Counted from the stretch's first letter, positions 1 through 8,640 are shown. The stretch: 64,000 bases of DNA from Stenotrophomonas sp. 610A2 (GCF_030549615.1 NZ_CP130832.1:1736001-1800000), one strand, 5' to 3'. The notes: generated by a model not told the origin, from the sequence alone. Program-made: numbers and translations.

Positions 1-568
1 AGGCCTTGCCTACCACCAGCGCCAGCAAGGCATAGCCGCTATTGCTGTAGCGGTAGTCACTGCCGGGCGTGAAGTAAGTCCGGTTCTCTTTCTGCAGCAG
101 CTGCAGCACGTCGGCGTCATGCACCTGGCGGGTGTCGGCAGGGTCCATCAGTTCTTCGTAATCGAGCAGGCCGCTGGTGTGGCTGAGCAGCTGCCGCAGC
201 GTCATCGTGTCGGCGACGGCGGGCAGGCTGGGCAGCCACTTCTTCAGTGGATCATCGATGCCCAGCTTGCCGTCCTCGGCCAACAGCAGGATGGCTGCGG
301 CGGTGAACTGCTTGCTGACCGAGGCCAGCCGGAAGCTGCTGGCGGGGGTGACAGCGGTGCCGTCCTCCAGCACCGCAAGGCCGTAGCTGCGACGGAATGC
401 GGGCTGGCCATCCTTGAGTACCAGTACCGAGGCACCAGGCACCTGGCCGTCGTAGCGCTGCATCAAGCCGTCGATACCTGGATCGGGCGGGGCCAAGGGG
501 GCGGCAGCGGCCAGGCTGGAGCACGCGAGCAGGCACAGCAGGGCGAGTCGGGGTTTCCAGCGTGGCAT
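1..568 (-). CDS. Serine hydrolase of the beta-lactamase/PBP family (3' end cut by window edge)
   Basis: The reading frame enters from the left edge and has no stop inside the window, so only the N-terminal 189 residues are visible. The protein starts with a cleavable signal peptide (MPRWKPRLALLCLLACSS...AAAA), so it is exported. The SxxK nucleophile motif is seen as SVSK within LASVSKQFTAAA, followed by an LLSHTSGL segment and the YSN motif (DYRYSNSGYALL), all hallmarks of class C-like serine hydrolases. Such proteins cleave peptides, esters or beta-lactams in the periplasm; which substrate cannot be told here. A GGAG ribosome-binding site precedes the ATG. It is co-oriented with the DUF885 gene 20 bp upstream. 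Confidence 0.85.
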   Translation of the reverse strand, partial: MPRWKPRLALLCLLACSSLAAAAPLAPPDPGIDGLMQRYDGQVPGASVLVLKDGQPAFRRSYGLAVLEDGTAVTPASSFRLASVSKQFTAAAILLLAEDGKLGIDDPLKKWLPSLPAVADTMTLRQLLSHTSGLLDYEELMDPADTRQVHDADVLQLLQKENRTYFTPGSDYRYSNSGYALLALVVGKA

Positions 569-588
569 GGTGGCTCCTGGGTAGGTGA

Positions 589-2484
589 TCAGGCCTTCTT
601 GCTGGCGATCCAACGGTCGATCTTGGCTTCAAGGATCTCCAGCGGCATGGAGCCGTCCTTGAGGATTTCATGATGGAACTCGCGTGGGTCGAAGCGATCA
701 CCGAGTTCGGCCTTGGCCTTGTCACGCAGCAGGCGGATCTTGATCTCGCCTACGCGGTAGGCCAGGGTCTGGCCGGGCAATGCCATGAAGCGCTCGACCT
801 CGGAGGCGGCATCGGCGGCCGGGATGTCGGCGTTCTTGACCATGTAATCGGTGGCCTGCTGGCGGCTCCAGCCGGCGGCATTGAGGCCGGTATCGGCGAC
901 CAGCCGCACGGTGCGCAGCAAGGTGGTCTGCAGATAACCGAGCTGATCGTAAGGATCGTTGTACAGGCCCAGTTCCTGGCCCAGTGATTCGGCGTACAGG
1001 CCCCAACCTTCCACGTAGGCGACATCACCACCGAGGCGGCGGAAGCGCGGCAAGGCGGTCAGTTCCTGCTGTGCGCCCAGCTGGTAGTGATGGCCGGGGA
1101 TGGCTTCATGCAGGTATTGCATGGTCACCGCCCAGCGCTTGCGCGAGGGCAGGTCGCTGGTATTCACGTAGAGCACGCCCGGCTGCTGGCCGTCGGCGCT
1201 GCCCGGTTGGTAGCTGGCGGCGCTGGAGGTGGCGGCGCGCTCGGCTTCGACCGCCTTGATCTCGAGGCTGGCCTTGGGCCGTTCATTGAACAGGGTGGGT
1301 ACCGCTGCGTTTACCCGCCGGCCGGTCTCGGCATAGTAGGCAAGCAGGGCGTTGGCGTCGCGGAACATGAATTGGCGGTCATTGCGCATCGCGGTAAAGG
1401 CTTTCTGCTGCGAGCCGCGGATCTTGGCCTGCTTCATCACCGCATCGATGCGCGCCTGCAGGTCCTTGACTTCCTGCTCGCCCAGCGCGTGTATCTCGGC
1501 CGGCGTGCGTGCAGGCGAGGTGCTGCTGGCGACGTTGTGTGCATACCATGCGCGGCCATTGGGCAGCGCGGCCATGCCGTCGGTGCTGCGTGCGGCGGCC
1601 ATGTATTCGGTGGCGATGAAGCCGCGCAACGAGCGATAGGCCGGCATGATCCGGTTCTCGATCATGCGCTTGTACTCGGCGCTGAGGCGGGCTTTGTCCT
1701 CGGCGGAGAAGTCGTCCGGCATGTTGCGGATCGGGCCCCAGAACAGGCTCTCTTCCGCCGTGGGTTTGATCACCGCGTCGAGCTGCGGCAACACTTTCTC
1801 CATCAACGCACGCGGCTGTACCACGCCGGCGGCCTTGCCTTCGCGCATGTTGGCAATGGCCTGGTCGAACAGGGCCGGAATGCCGAGTGAGCGCTTGGAC
1901 CAGTTCTCGTAATCCTTGACCGTACGGAAGGGCTGCGCGCCAGCGCCCGAGCCCAGCACCGCGATGATGCTGGACAGGTTGTAGTACTGGTTGATCGGCA
2001 GCATCCAGGTCGGGTACTGCTCGCCGGCCAGCGAGACCTGCGCGTCGCGCACGAAGATCTCATAGCTCAACAGGTCCTGGCCCTGCAGGCCGGTGGGGCC
2101 GACGGCCTGGACCTTGCCCAGCCATTCGACCATGAAATCGTGCGACTGCTGGCGCGAGGCCGCGGACAGGAAGTTGGGTAGCTGGTCGTTGTAGCGCTGG
2201 TCGCCCTGGAAGGTGGCCTGCAGCGGGTTCAGCCGCATCGAGGCATCCCAGTACTCGTCATAGATGCGGTTGAGCTTGGCGGCGTTGTCCTGCTTGATCG
2301 GCAGCGGCACTGCGGCCGGGCGGCGCGGGGCCGGGCGCGGCGTGGTGCGGGGCTTGGCGGCGCGGCTCTGCGGCGCTGACTGGCGCTGGGCTTTCTTCTT
2401 CGCCGCGTCGGCAGGGGCCGCAACGGACAGCGTCATGATCGAGGCAATAGCAAGCGCAAGCAGGCGCAACGGGCTGTAAGGCAT
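589..2484 (-). CDS. DUF885 family protein, probable secreted zinc peptidase
   Basis: 631 residues, a usual length for DUF885 proteins. Residues 1-27 form a signal peptide ending in an Ala-rich cleavage region (VAAPADAA), then a basic Pro/Ala-rich linker to about residue 60. The conserved core contains HEAIPGHHYQ near residues 459-468 and EGWGLYAE near 492-499. This arrangement resembles the HExxH-like zinc site and downstream glutamate of carboxypeptidase-like metalloproteases, which is why a peptidase role is inferred; the family is not well characterised biochemically. It probably acts in the periplasm. It is followed 20 bp downstream by the serine hydrolase and may be cotranscribed with it. 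Confidence 0.85.
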   Translation of the reverse strand: MPYSPLRLLALAIASIMTLSVAAPADAAKKKAQRQSAPQSRAAKPRTTPRPAPRRPAAVPLPIKQDNAAKLNRIYDEYWDASMRLNPLQATFQGDQRYNDQLPNFLSAASRQQSHDFMVEWLGKVQAVGPTGLQGQDLLSYEIFVRDAQVSLAGEQYPTWMLPINQYYNLSSIIAVLGSGAGAQPFRTVKDYENWSKRSLGIPALFDQAIANMREGKAAGVVQPRALMEKVLPQLDAVIKPTAEESLFWGPIRNMPDDFSAEDKARLSAEYKRMIENRIMPAYRSLRGFIATEYMAAARSTDGMAALPNGRAWYAHNVASSTSPARTPAEIHALGEQEVKDLQARIDAVMKQAKIRGSQQKAFTAMRNDRQFMFRDANALLAYYAETGRRVNAAVPTLFNERPKASLEIKAVEAERAATSSAASYQPGSADGQQPGVLYVNTSDLPSRKRWAVTMQYLHEAIPGHHYQLGAQQELTALPRFRRLGGDVAYVEGWGLYAESLGQELGLYNDPYDQLGYLQTTLLRTVRLVADTGLNAAGWSRQQATDYMVKNADIPAADAASEVERFMALPGQTLAYRVGEIKIRLLRDKAKAELGDRFDPREFHHEILKDGSMPLEILEAKIDRWIASKKA

Positions 2485-2589
2485 CAGGTGTTCCGCAAAT
2501 ACATCGACCCGGGAGCTTGCCCGATATCAGCGATGACGACCAGCCGTGGCGCGGATGAACACGCGCGGGTGATACAGGTCCGGTTATAT

Positions 2590-2623
2590 CCCATGCCTTG
2601 CGGCGCCCGCCGCAAGGCATGGG
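2590..2623. repeat. Perfect 16 bp inverted repeat (hairpin) between DUF502 and DUF885 genes
   Basis: Arms 2590-2605 and 2608-2623 are exactly complementary (CCCATGCCTTGCGGCG and its complement) around a 2-base centre. It lies 8 bp past the DUF502 stop codon on the minus strand. It has no T-run, so it may be a transcript-end stabiliser, a weak terminator or a REP-type element rather than a classical intrinsic terminator. Confidence 0.7.
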
Positions 2624-2630
2624 AGAGGGC

Positions 2631-3308
2631 TCAACGGTCGGCGGAGCGGGTGAATGGCACGCTGTCCGGGGCGACCGCACCGCCGGAAATGATGAAGCTC
2701 ATGGCCTGGTCCACCGTCCAGTCGGTGGGGGTGAGCATCTCCACCGGGACGATTTCCAGGTAGCCGGAAGTCGGGTTGGGGGTGGTGGGCACATACACGG
2801 CGGCCAGTTCGCGGCCGGTGCCCTGTTCCTTGAGGACACGGGTGACTAGGCCGATGGACTTCATGTCGCGGTGCGGGAAGTCGATCAGGACCACGCGCTG
2901 GGTGCTGCCCGGTTTGGTCTGCAGGATGTCCAGCAGCTTCTTGGCGCTGTCATAGATGATGCTGGCCAGGGGGATGCGGCGGATCACCGCGCCAAACCAG
3001 CGCAGCAGCTGCTGGCCAATGACCCGGCGGCTGAGGATGCCGACCAGCAGGATGACCAGCAAAGTGGCCAGCAGGGCAGTGATGTCCTGCATCCATTCGA
3101 CCTTGATCCAGCCCAGATAATCCGGGAACGAGGCGGCAATACGCTCGGAAAGCGGCACGATCAGCGGGCTGCTGATGCCCGAGAGCAGGACGAACACGAA
3201 TTTGACGACCACCCAGGTCAACCAGATCGGCAGCAGGGTCAGCAGGCCGGTGAGGAAAAGACGTTGCAGGGAGGGGCGGGGGGCGGGGGAGACGGCTTCA
3301 GGCGACAT
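2631..3308 (-). CDS. DUF502 family inner-membrane protein
   Basis: 225 residues, typical of DUF502. Two hydrophobic segments, about residues 17-43 and 74-95, place it in the inner membrane. The rest is a soluble domain with the family's IPLASIIYDSAKKLLD and a Gly/Pro-rich loop (PTTPNPTSGYLEIVP). The biochemical function of the family is unknown. It stands alone between the DUF4442 gene and the DUF885 gene, all on the same strand. The start was chosen as the first ATG before the hydrophobic region; no alternative in-frame start fits better. Confidence 0.85.
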   Translation of the reverse strand: MSPEAVSPAPRPSLQRLFLTGLLTLLPIWLTWVVVKFVFVLLSGISSPLIVPLSERIAASFPDYLGWIKVEWMQDITALLATLLVILLVGILSRRVIGQQLLRWFGAVIRRIPLASIIYDSAKKLLDILQTKPGSTQRVVLIDFPHRDMKSIGLVTRVLKEQGTGRELAAVYVPTTPNPTSGYLEIVPVEMLTPTDWTVDQAMSFIISGGAVAPDSVPFTRSADR

Positions 3309-3399
3309 CCGCGAATTGTAGCGTTCGGGTGTCCTCCGTATGTACGCAGCAGATGGCCGGAACGGCTGCGTTCAGAGAAATCTGTGTTGCCGCCTTGGC

Positions 3400-3861
3400 T
3401 CAGTCCGCTTTGCGCGCTTCCGGCTTGAGCCGCACATAGACCTGCTTGCGCACCCGCGCCACCACGTCGCCTTGGCCATCGAGTACATCGTTCTCGAACC
3501 AGTGCAGGTATTTGTCACCGTTGGCGGTAGCGGCCTTGACCTCGTCCAGGGTGGCGTCATCGAGCCGGAACTCGGTCCAGACCACGCCACGGCCGGGCTT
3601 CAGGAATTCGATGGCACCGGCCTTGTCCCAGACGAAATAGCGGCTGCCCATGTTCTGCAGCAGGCACAGCATCCAGAACGGGTCGGTCATCGCGAACAGG
3701 CTGCCGCCGAAATGGGTGCGCACATAGTTGACGTTCCACGGCCGCTGCCGCAGCTCGACCCGCACATAGCGGTAGTCGGCGCTGATGGCGGTGACGTGGA
3801 TGCCGGCAAACAGGAACGGTGGCCACAGGTTGATGCCGCGACGGAACAGGCTGGCTTTCAT
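3400..3861 (-). CDS. DUF4442 domain protein (hotdog-fold, thioesterase-like)
   Basis: The start MKASLFRRGINLWPPF at 3861 gives 153 residues, the usual size of DUF4442 proteins. A longer in-frame extension upstream has no family character. The segment WNVNYVRTHFGGSLFAMTDPFWMLCLLQNMG matches the core helix region of hotdog thioesterases, where an asparagine or histidine and the HFGGS turn line the acyl-binding site. This suggests acyl-CoA or acyl-ACP binding, but the substrate is unknown. Cytoplasmic; no signal peptide. The gene lies 58 bp downstream of the diguanylate cyclase stop and on the same strand, so it may belong to that transcript. Confidence 0.8.
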   Translation of the reverse strand: MKASLFRRGINLWPPFLFAGIHVTAISADYRYVRVELRQRPWNVNYVRTHFGGSLFAMTDPFWMLCLLQNMGSRYFVWDKAGAIEFLKPGRGVVWTEFRLDDATLDEVKAATANGDKYLHWFENDVLDGQGDVVARVRKQVYVRLKPEARKAD

Positions 3862-3919
3862 GGTGCGAGCAGACGGACGGGGGAGTCGGAGTCTAGCATT
3901 CGCTGGCGTATGGAAAGCC

Positions 3920-5563
3920 TCAGTTCGGCCAGGGCGGGGCGATCCGGTAGCCGTCGCGGCCGGCTTGCTTGGCCTGGTACAGGGCGGCGTCGGCAGCCTC
4001 GAACAGGCGCGCGGGGCCGTCGTCAGGGCCGGGCAGCACGCTGCAAACACCGATGGTGACGGTGGTCCTGGTCTTGCTGTGGTGGATCTTGTCGACGGGG
4101 ATGCTGAGCTGGCGTACCCGGCTGACCAAGGTCTGTACCAGCTGCTCGGCCCCGGCCGGCGGGGTGTCAGGTAGGATCAGGGCGAATTCGTCGCCGCCGA
4201 AGCGCGCAGCCAGATCGCGGGGGCGCCGGGCCATGTCATCAATCGTGCGTGCCAGATAGCGCAGCAGGCGATCCCCAACCTGGTGGCCATAGGTGTCGTT
4301 GCAGGCCTTGAAGTGATCCACGTCGATCAACAACAGGGTGAGCGGACGACCGCTACGGCGGGCCGCATCGTTCTCACGGCGCAGGGTTTCCTCGAAGCGC
4401 ATGCGATTGGCCAATCCGGTCAGCGTGTCGCGGTTGGCCTGGCGGCGCCAGTAGCGCATCTGCCACAAAGTCCAGAACAGCAGCATGCCGGCGAAACCAA
4501 ACGTCGCTGACACAGGTGCGAACCACAGGTTGCCCGCATGCAGCAGGCCCAGGCTCAGCAGCAGCGGAACCGGCAGCGCGAGTGCGCCAAACAGCCAGCG
4601 CGAACGGAGCCCGGAGGTGATGCCCAGTGCCGCCAGCGCCACCAGCACCGTACTGATCGCGGTCTGGACGAGGGATGGCAAGGTGCGGATGCTGTTCCCG
4701 GCCAGCAGCATCGAGGCGACATTGGCCTGGTACTCGCTACCGCTCATCCAGTTGTCGCGGGACGTGGGGGTAAGCAGGCGCGGGGCAATGCCGCTGGCGG
4801 TCATGCCAACGATGATCAGTCGTCCCTTGAGCAGATCGGCGGGTATCCGGTCTTCAAGCACGTCGACATACGACATCTGCGGAAAGCTGCCCGGCGGTCC
4901 GGCATAGCGCAGCCGCACATAGTGGTCGCGATGCCATTGATAGGGCGAGTTGTTGCGCGGCGTTGGATCGGGCAAGCCGGGGAGCTGGCCATTCACTCCG
5001 GACAAGGCGGCACCCAGCGCCAACCAATGCGGCGAGCCGATCCCGGCCTTCAGGTAGAGGCCACGTGCGATGCCATCGGCATCGACTTCGATATCCGTGT
5101 GTGCCAGCGATGCGGCGGCGTTGGCGATTACCGGCACCGGTAGCAATTCCTCGGGTACCGCCTCGGCGGTCGCCGGTGCAGCCATCACCGGCAGGACTAC
5201 CCGACCGTTGCGGCGGATCGCCGCTGCCAATGCTTCATCCTGGCGGGGGTCCTTGCGATCGGCCTCCGGAAACATCAGATCCAGTGCCACGCGCTCGACG
5301 CCGGCCTGCCGCAGGCGTTCCAGCAGGCGTGCGTGGGTGCTGCGCGGCCACGGCCATTGGCCCAGCTCCTGCAGGCTGCGGTCGTCGATCGCGATGATTG
5401 CCAGGCGGGGATCGGGTGGGTAATCCCAGTCACCGACCAACGCGTCGTAACTGGTGACATCCTGCTGCCAGAACACACGGCTATGGCTGGCCCAGGCAAC
5501 GATCAGGCAACAGGCAATGACGAACAGCAGCCGGTAACGCCAGCGCGGGCGTAAAGGCCTCAT
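3920..5563 (-). CDS. CHASE2 sensor diguanylate cyclase
   Basis: 547 residues from the ATG at 5563, which overlaps the stop of the LysM/FecR gene as ATGA; this overlap decides the start over a longer frame. One N-terminal membrane segment (about 9-25) precedes a periplasmic CHASE2 domain (about 35-290), then three membrane helices (about 298-370) and a C-terminal GGDEF domain. The active site reads FGGDEF at 455-460, with an inhibitory RxxD site (RPRD, 447-450) intact, so it should make cyclic di-GMP from two GTP and be product-inhibited. CHASE2 domains sense unknown extracellular cues. Translational coupling with the LysM/FecR protein suggests that protein is its periplasmic partner. Confidence 0.93.
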   Translation of the reverse strand: MRPLRPRWRYRLLFVIACCLIVAWASHSRVFWQQDVTSYDALVGDWDYPPDPRLAIIAIDDRSLQELGQWPWPRSTHARLLERLRQAGVERVALDLMFPEADRKDPRQDEALAAAIRRNGRVVLPVMAAPATAEAVPEELLPVPVIANAAASLAHTDIEVDADGIARGLYLKAGIGSPHWLALGAALSGVNGQLPGLPDPTPRNNSPYQWHRDHYVRLRYAGPPGSFPQMSYVDVLEDRIPADLLKGRLIIVGMTASGIAPRLLTPTSRDNWMSGSEYQANVASMLLAGNSIRTLPSLVQTAISTVLVALAALGITSGLRSRWLFGALALPVPLLLSLGLLHAGNLWFAPVSATFGFAGMLLFWTLWQMRYWRRQANRDTLTGLANRMRFEETLRRENDAARRSGRPLTLLLIDVDHFKACNDTYGHQVGDRLLRYLARTIDDMARRPRDLAARFGGDEFALILPDTPPAGAEQLVQTLVSRVRQLSIPVDKIHHSKTRTTVTIGVCSVLPGPDDGPARLFEAADAALYQAKQAGRDGYRIAPPWPN

Positions 5564-7212
5564 AGGGCGAGCAACAACAAGGCACCCGCGCCGGCGCCGT
5601 AACACAGCCGGCAGGGCAGTTTGATCTGCTGGGGCGCGGAGAACGCGCCGGCGTAGCCGTCATCGGCGATGCTCTGCACGCGTACATGCAAGGTTCCGCC
5701 ACGCCAGGGGCGCTTCAGGGAAACCTCTGGGGCATCCAGCTGTTGATCCAGCAACAGCTTCGAAAAACCGGCGTCGCGCGCGATCTGCACCCGATAGTGG
5801 AGGGCGTCGCTGTCGGCCGGCCAACGCAAGGTCAGCAGACCTTTTTGGCCATTGTTTGTATCCAGTGGCGTCGCCACCTGCGCATCGCTGACCTGCAGCG
5901 GCAGCGCCTGGCCGTAGCGGCCGGCGCTGTTGTGGGCATCAAGCGAGGCCACGCGCCAGAAGTAGTCACCCGCTGGCAGCGGGCTGCGGATGCGCAGCTT
6001 CTGGTTGCTGCTCTGCTGTTCGACCAGTGGCTGCAGGAAGTTGGGGTTGTCGGCGATCTGCAGGACGGTGCCGGTGGCACCAGTGACCTTGGCCCATTCA
6101 AAACGTGGCTGCGGCTGGTGCACGGTCTGTCCATGCAGTGGCGCGACGGTCAACGGTGCAGGCAGTCCATCGGGTACCGCGAAGTCCCGTTCGGCATCCA
6201 AGCCTTCAACACCATCGGCATCGATGGCCCGCACCAGCAGGCGCAGTTGGCCTGCTGGCAGGTCATTGATCTGGATCTGCGTTGCGCTGACCTCGCGGGC
6301 GAACAGCTGTATATCCGGGGTTGCGGCCAGCACCACTTCCACCCGATAGCGTGTTGCGCCGTCCAGCGATCGCCACGCAGCGAGCAGCGGCAGAGGTTGC
6401 AGGCGCAGCTGCGCGTCCAACAGTTGTGGCGCGGGCAGTAGCGGCTGTGCCGCACTCGGTGCATTGCCTTGCGAACGAATCAAGGTGGCGTGGCCGCCGC
6501 CGATGATCCGGTTACCAGTACGGTTGCCTACCTGCACACGGCCTTCGACGACTTCGGTGCTTGCCGGACTGTTCTGGTCACCTGCGTTTACCCGGAACAA
6601 GGTGCCGCGCACGCTGCTGGTCGCGGTAGGGGCGGTGATGATGTAGCGCGAAGCAGGGCCACGCGCCGGCGTTACATGGCTGCTGCTACGCCCACGTTGC
6701 AGGCGCACCCGCGTATCCACCATGCCGGTGGCGCCGTAGCTGCTGAGCTGGTCCAGCTGCAGTTGCGAGTTCTCGCGCAGTTGCAGTCGAGAGTCGTCGG
6801 CAAAGACAAGGGTGACGCTGGCGTCCTCGCCGGTCTGCAGCTGGGTGCCGATGGGCAACAACATATCCGCTTGCAATGGCCGGCTACCGTTGACCGGGTC
6901 GCTGACCTGCACCTGGCCACGCAAGGCGGCCACCCGCGCTGGCGCGGGCTGCACGCGCAGCCAGATGATCGGAAAGCGCAGGGTCTGCCCGGGCACCAGC
7001 CGGTACGGGTCGCTGATCCGGTTATGCGCCTGCAGCTGCTGCCACTGCACGTCGTTTTTCAGATAACGGGCGCCCAGATCCCACAGCGTGTCGCCGGGCC
7101 GTGCGCGGTAATTCCAGTCCTGGGCGCTGGCGATGCCCGCCCAGCAAAACAGCAATGCAACAGCAAGCAGCTGCAGCAACGATGGGCGTACGGCGGTATT
7201 TCTCACGGCCAC
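5560..7212 (-). CDS. LysM and FecR domain envelope protein
   Basis: 550 residues with a signal peptide (LLAVALLFCWAGIASAQ). A LysM peptidoglycan-binding domain follows (about 32-82, YRARPGDTLWDLGARYL ... LVPGQTLRFP). A FecR-type beta domain comes next (about 95-225, with VTLVFADDSRLQLRENS and the ITAPTATSSVRGT segment), then repeated fibronectin-like beta segments ending near a hydrophobic C-terminus. FecR domains usually transduce envelope signals, and LysM would anchor it to the cell wall. Its stop overlaps the start of the CHASE2 diguanylate cyclase by 4 bp, so the two are made together and probably form a sensory unit. A CRP/Clp-like palindrome lies about 76 bp upstream of the start. Confidence 0.88.
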   Translation of the reverse strand: MAVRNTAVRPSLLQLLAVALLFCWAGIASAQDWNYRARPGDTLWDLGARYLKNDVQWQQLQAHNRISDPYRLVPGQTLRFPIIWLRVQPAPARVAALRGQVQVSDPVNGSRPLQADMLLPIGTQLQTGEDASVTLVFADDSRLQLRENSQLQLDQLSSYGATGMVDTRVRLQRGRSSSHVTPARGPASRYIITAPTATSSVRGTLFRVNAGDQNSPASTEVVEGRVQVGNRTGNRIIGGGHATLIRSQGNAPSAAQPLLPAPQLLDAQLRLQPLPLLAAWRSLDGATRYRVEVVLAATPDIQLFAREVSATQIQINDLPAGQLRLLVRAIDADGVEGLDAERDFAVPDGLPAPLTVAPLHGQTVHQPQPRFEWAKVTGATGTVLQIADNPNFLQPLVEQQSSNQKLRIRSPLPAGDYFWRVASLDAHNSAGRYGQALPLQVSDAQVATPLDTNNGQKGLLTLRWPADSDALHYRVQIARDAGFSKLLLDQQLDAPEVSLKRPWRGGTLHVRVQSIADDGYAGAFSAPQQIKLPCRLCYGAGAGALLLLAL

Positions 7213-7287
7213 TTTGGCTCCAAAAACGCGTGTCCGTTACGCTGGCATCGTGCTGACTGCAACTTCATCACCCTCTGGTCCAAGTGG

Positions 7288-7305
7288 CCGTGATAGATAT
7301 CACGG
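7288..7305. promoter_or_regulatory. CRP/Clp-like operator upstream of the LysM/FecR-diguanylate cyclase pair
   Basis: CCGTGATAGATATCACGG is a perfect palindrome with the GTGA-N6-TCAC core of CRP-family sites. It is centred about 84 bp upstream of the LysM/FecR start and downstream of cnoX, which reads toward it. In Xanthomonadaceae the CRP homologue Clp responds to cyclic di-GMP, which makes the placement in front of a diguanylate cyclase operon suggestive. Binding is inferred from sequence only. Confidence 0.55.
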
Positions 7306-7375
7306 CAGGATCATCTGGTGAAAAGCTGCCAATTTCCGTGCAATTGACGCACAAATTGTACTGTCTGGTGCCAGA

Positions 7376-8236
7376 TCAGAACAGGAGCGAGGACATCTTG
7401 CGGCGGTAGCGGCCCACCAGGTCCTCGTCCTCGATGACGCGGAACGCATCGATCAAGGCCTTCTTGGGCAGGCTGTCGCGGAAACCGCGGTCAATCCGCA
7501 GCATCTCGATGAACTGCTCCAGCGCGCCTTCGTCCTCGCCGGCCAGTAGATGGTGGATGCCGAGCAGATAGCGTGCTTCCAGATCATTGCCATCGGCCTG
7601 GACGCGCGCTGCCACCACGTCGGCGGCCGGTGCATCCTGCAATGCCGCGGCGAAATCCAGACGCGCCCGCGCACGGATGGCGCGATCATCGGTGGCAAGG
7701 TTGGCCGGCAAGCCATCCAGCAGCGGACCTGCTTCGCTGGTTGCGCCGATCTTGAGCAGGGCCAGCGCCAGGTCGAGCTTGAGCTCGGCCTTGTCCGGTT
7801 CGGCACTGATGGCTTCACGCAGTGCAGCGACCTCGGCCTGCGGGTCCAACGGCAGGGCTTCGACTTCGGTTTCAAGCGCGGCGGCTTCGGCCGGAACCAC
7901 CCCGTGCTGGGTCAGGAACTCGCGGAGCTGGCCTTCGGGCATCGCGCCGGGGAAGCCATCAACAATCTGCCCGTCCTTGATCAGGAAAACCGTGGGTACC
8001 GAGCGGATCTGGAAGGCGGCAGCAATCTGCTGCTCCTTGTCCACATCGACCTTTGCCAGCTCGAACGCACCGTTGTACTCGCCTGCGAGCTTTTCCAGGA
8101 TCGGCCCCAGGCTCTTGCAGGGCCCACACCAGGTCGCCCAGAAATCAACCAGCACGGGGGTCTGCGAGGATTTCTGCAGGACCTCGGCTTCGAAGGTTTC
8201 GGTGGTGGCCTCGAATACGTGGGGAAGATCGCTCAT
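7376..8236 (-). CDS. cnoX: Thioredoxin-TPR co-chaperone CnoX (YbbN)
   Basis: 286 residues, matching the usual size of CnoX/YbbN (about 284). Residues 1-110 are a thioredoxin fold with the active-site motif WCGPC (Cys37 and Cys40) in DFWATWCGPCKSLGP and the cis-proline region SVPTVFLI. The remainder is helical tetratricopeptide-like sequence (LALALLKIGATSEAGPLLDGL, ARYLLGIHHLLAGEDEGALEQFIEML). CnoX holds oxidatively damaged proteins and passes them to GroEL or DnaK. Unlike the E. coli protein, both redox cysteines are present. It is cytoplasmic and monocistronic here: a 510 bp repeat-bearing gap lies upstream and a 163 bp gap downstream. Confidence 0.9.
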   Translation of the reverse strand: MSDLPHVFEATTETFEAEVLQKSSQTPVLVDFWATWCGPCKSLGPILEKLAGEYNGAFELAKVDVDKEQQIAAAFQIRSVPTVFLIKDGQIVDGFPGAMPEGQLREFLTQHGVVPAEAAALETEVEALPLDPQAEVAALREAISAEPDKAELKLDLALALLKIGATSEAGPLLDGLPANLATDDRAIRARARLDFAAALQDAPAADVVAARVQADGNDLEARYLLGIHHLLAGEDEGALEQFIEMLRIDRGFRDSLPKKALIDAFRVIEDEDLVGRYRRKMSSLLF

Positions 8237-8393
8237 GGCTGGCTACGTTGCTGTCAGGAAATCCCTTTATGGCGACGCAGGGGCGGGTTCTCAACTGTCA
8301 GCGGTAGTTGCTGACTGTTTTGAGCAAGCTTGCAGGGGTGGGAGGCTTGTGCTGCTTGGGTTTGCTGGTCTTTCGGGGATGTGGGTAAGGCCC

Positions 8394-8417
8394 CTGCCGA
8401 GCATGGCTCGGCACTAC
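8394..8417 (-). repeat. SMAG-like (GTAG) REP palindrome, copy 1
   Basis: On the minus strand this reads GTAGTGCCGAGCCATGCTCG followed by GCAG: a GTAG tetranucleotide followed by a GCCGAGC/GCTCGGC hairpin, as in the Stenotrophomonas SMAG family. It faces copy 2 about 20 bp away, forming a tail-to-tail REP dimer. The whole 8237-8746 gap holds only these repeats, two other small palindromes and a terminator; I see no gene in it. Confidence 0.75.
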
Positions 8418-8436
8418 AGGCTACGCCGCACTTCCG

Positions 8437-8460
8437 GTAGAGCCGAGCCATGCTCGGCTG
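8437..8460 (+). repeat. SMAG-like (GTAG) REP palindrome, copy 2
   Basis: GTAGAGCCGAGCCATGCTCG followed by GCTG; same hairpin as copy 1 but in the opposite orientation, forming a REP dimer with it. Such elements are mobilised by RAYT transposases, none of which is present in the window. Confidence 0.75.
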
Positions 8461-8564
8461 GAGCGTTGCCGGTGTTGCTGGCGATGCGCTTGGCTCCCTC
8501 CCTTTCGCATAGCGAAGGGGAGGGCTGGGGAGGGGTTGGCTCTTCGCTGGCAGGTGGATTGCTG

Positions 8565-8589
8565 GCTTCGCGGCTTACGCCGCTCCTAC
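8565..8589 (-). repeat. REP-like palindrome of a second type
   Basis: On the minus strand this begins GTAGGAGCGGCGTAAGCCGC, a GTAG-headed GCGGC/GCCGC hairpin with a TTAC loop. It differs in sequence from the SMAG copies. Similar GTAGGAGCGGC elements are common between genes in gamma-proteobacteria. Confidence 0.6.
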
Positions 8590-8616
8590 AGCCGGGTTGG
8601 ATTGCTGGTGGAGCCT

Positions 8617-8640
8617 CTGCCGAGCATGGCTCGGCACTAC
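8617..8640 (-). repeat. SMAG-like (GTAG) REP palindrome, copy 3
   Basis: Identical over 24 bases to copy 1 and in the same orientation, 223 bp away. Stands as a single element upstream of the DUF2968 terminator. Confidence 0.75.
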
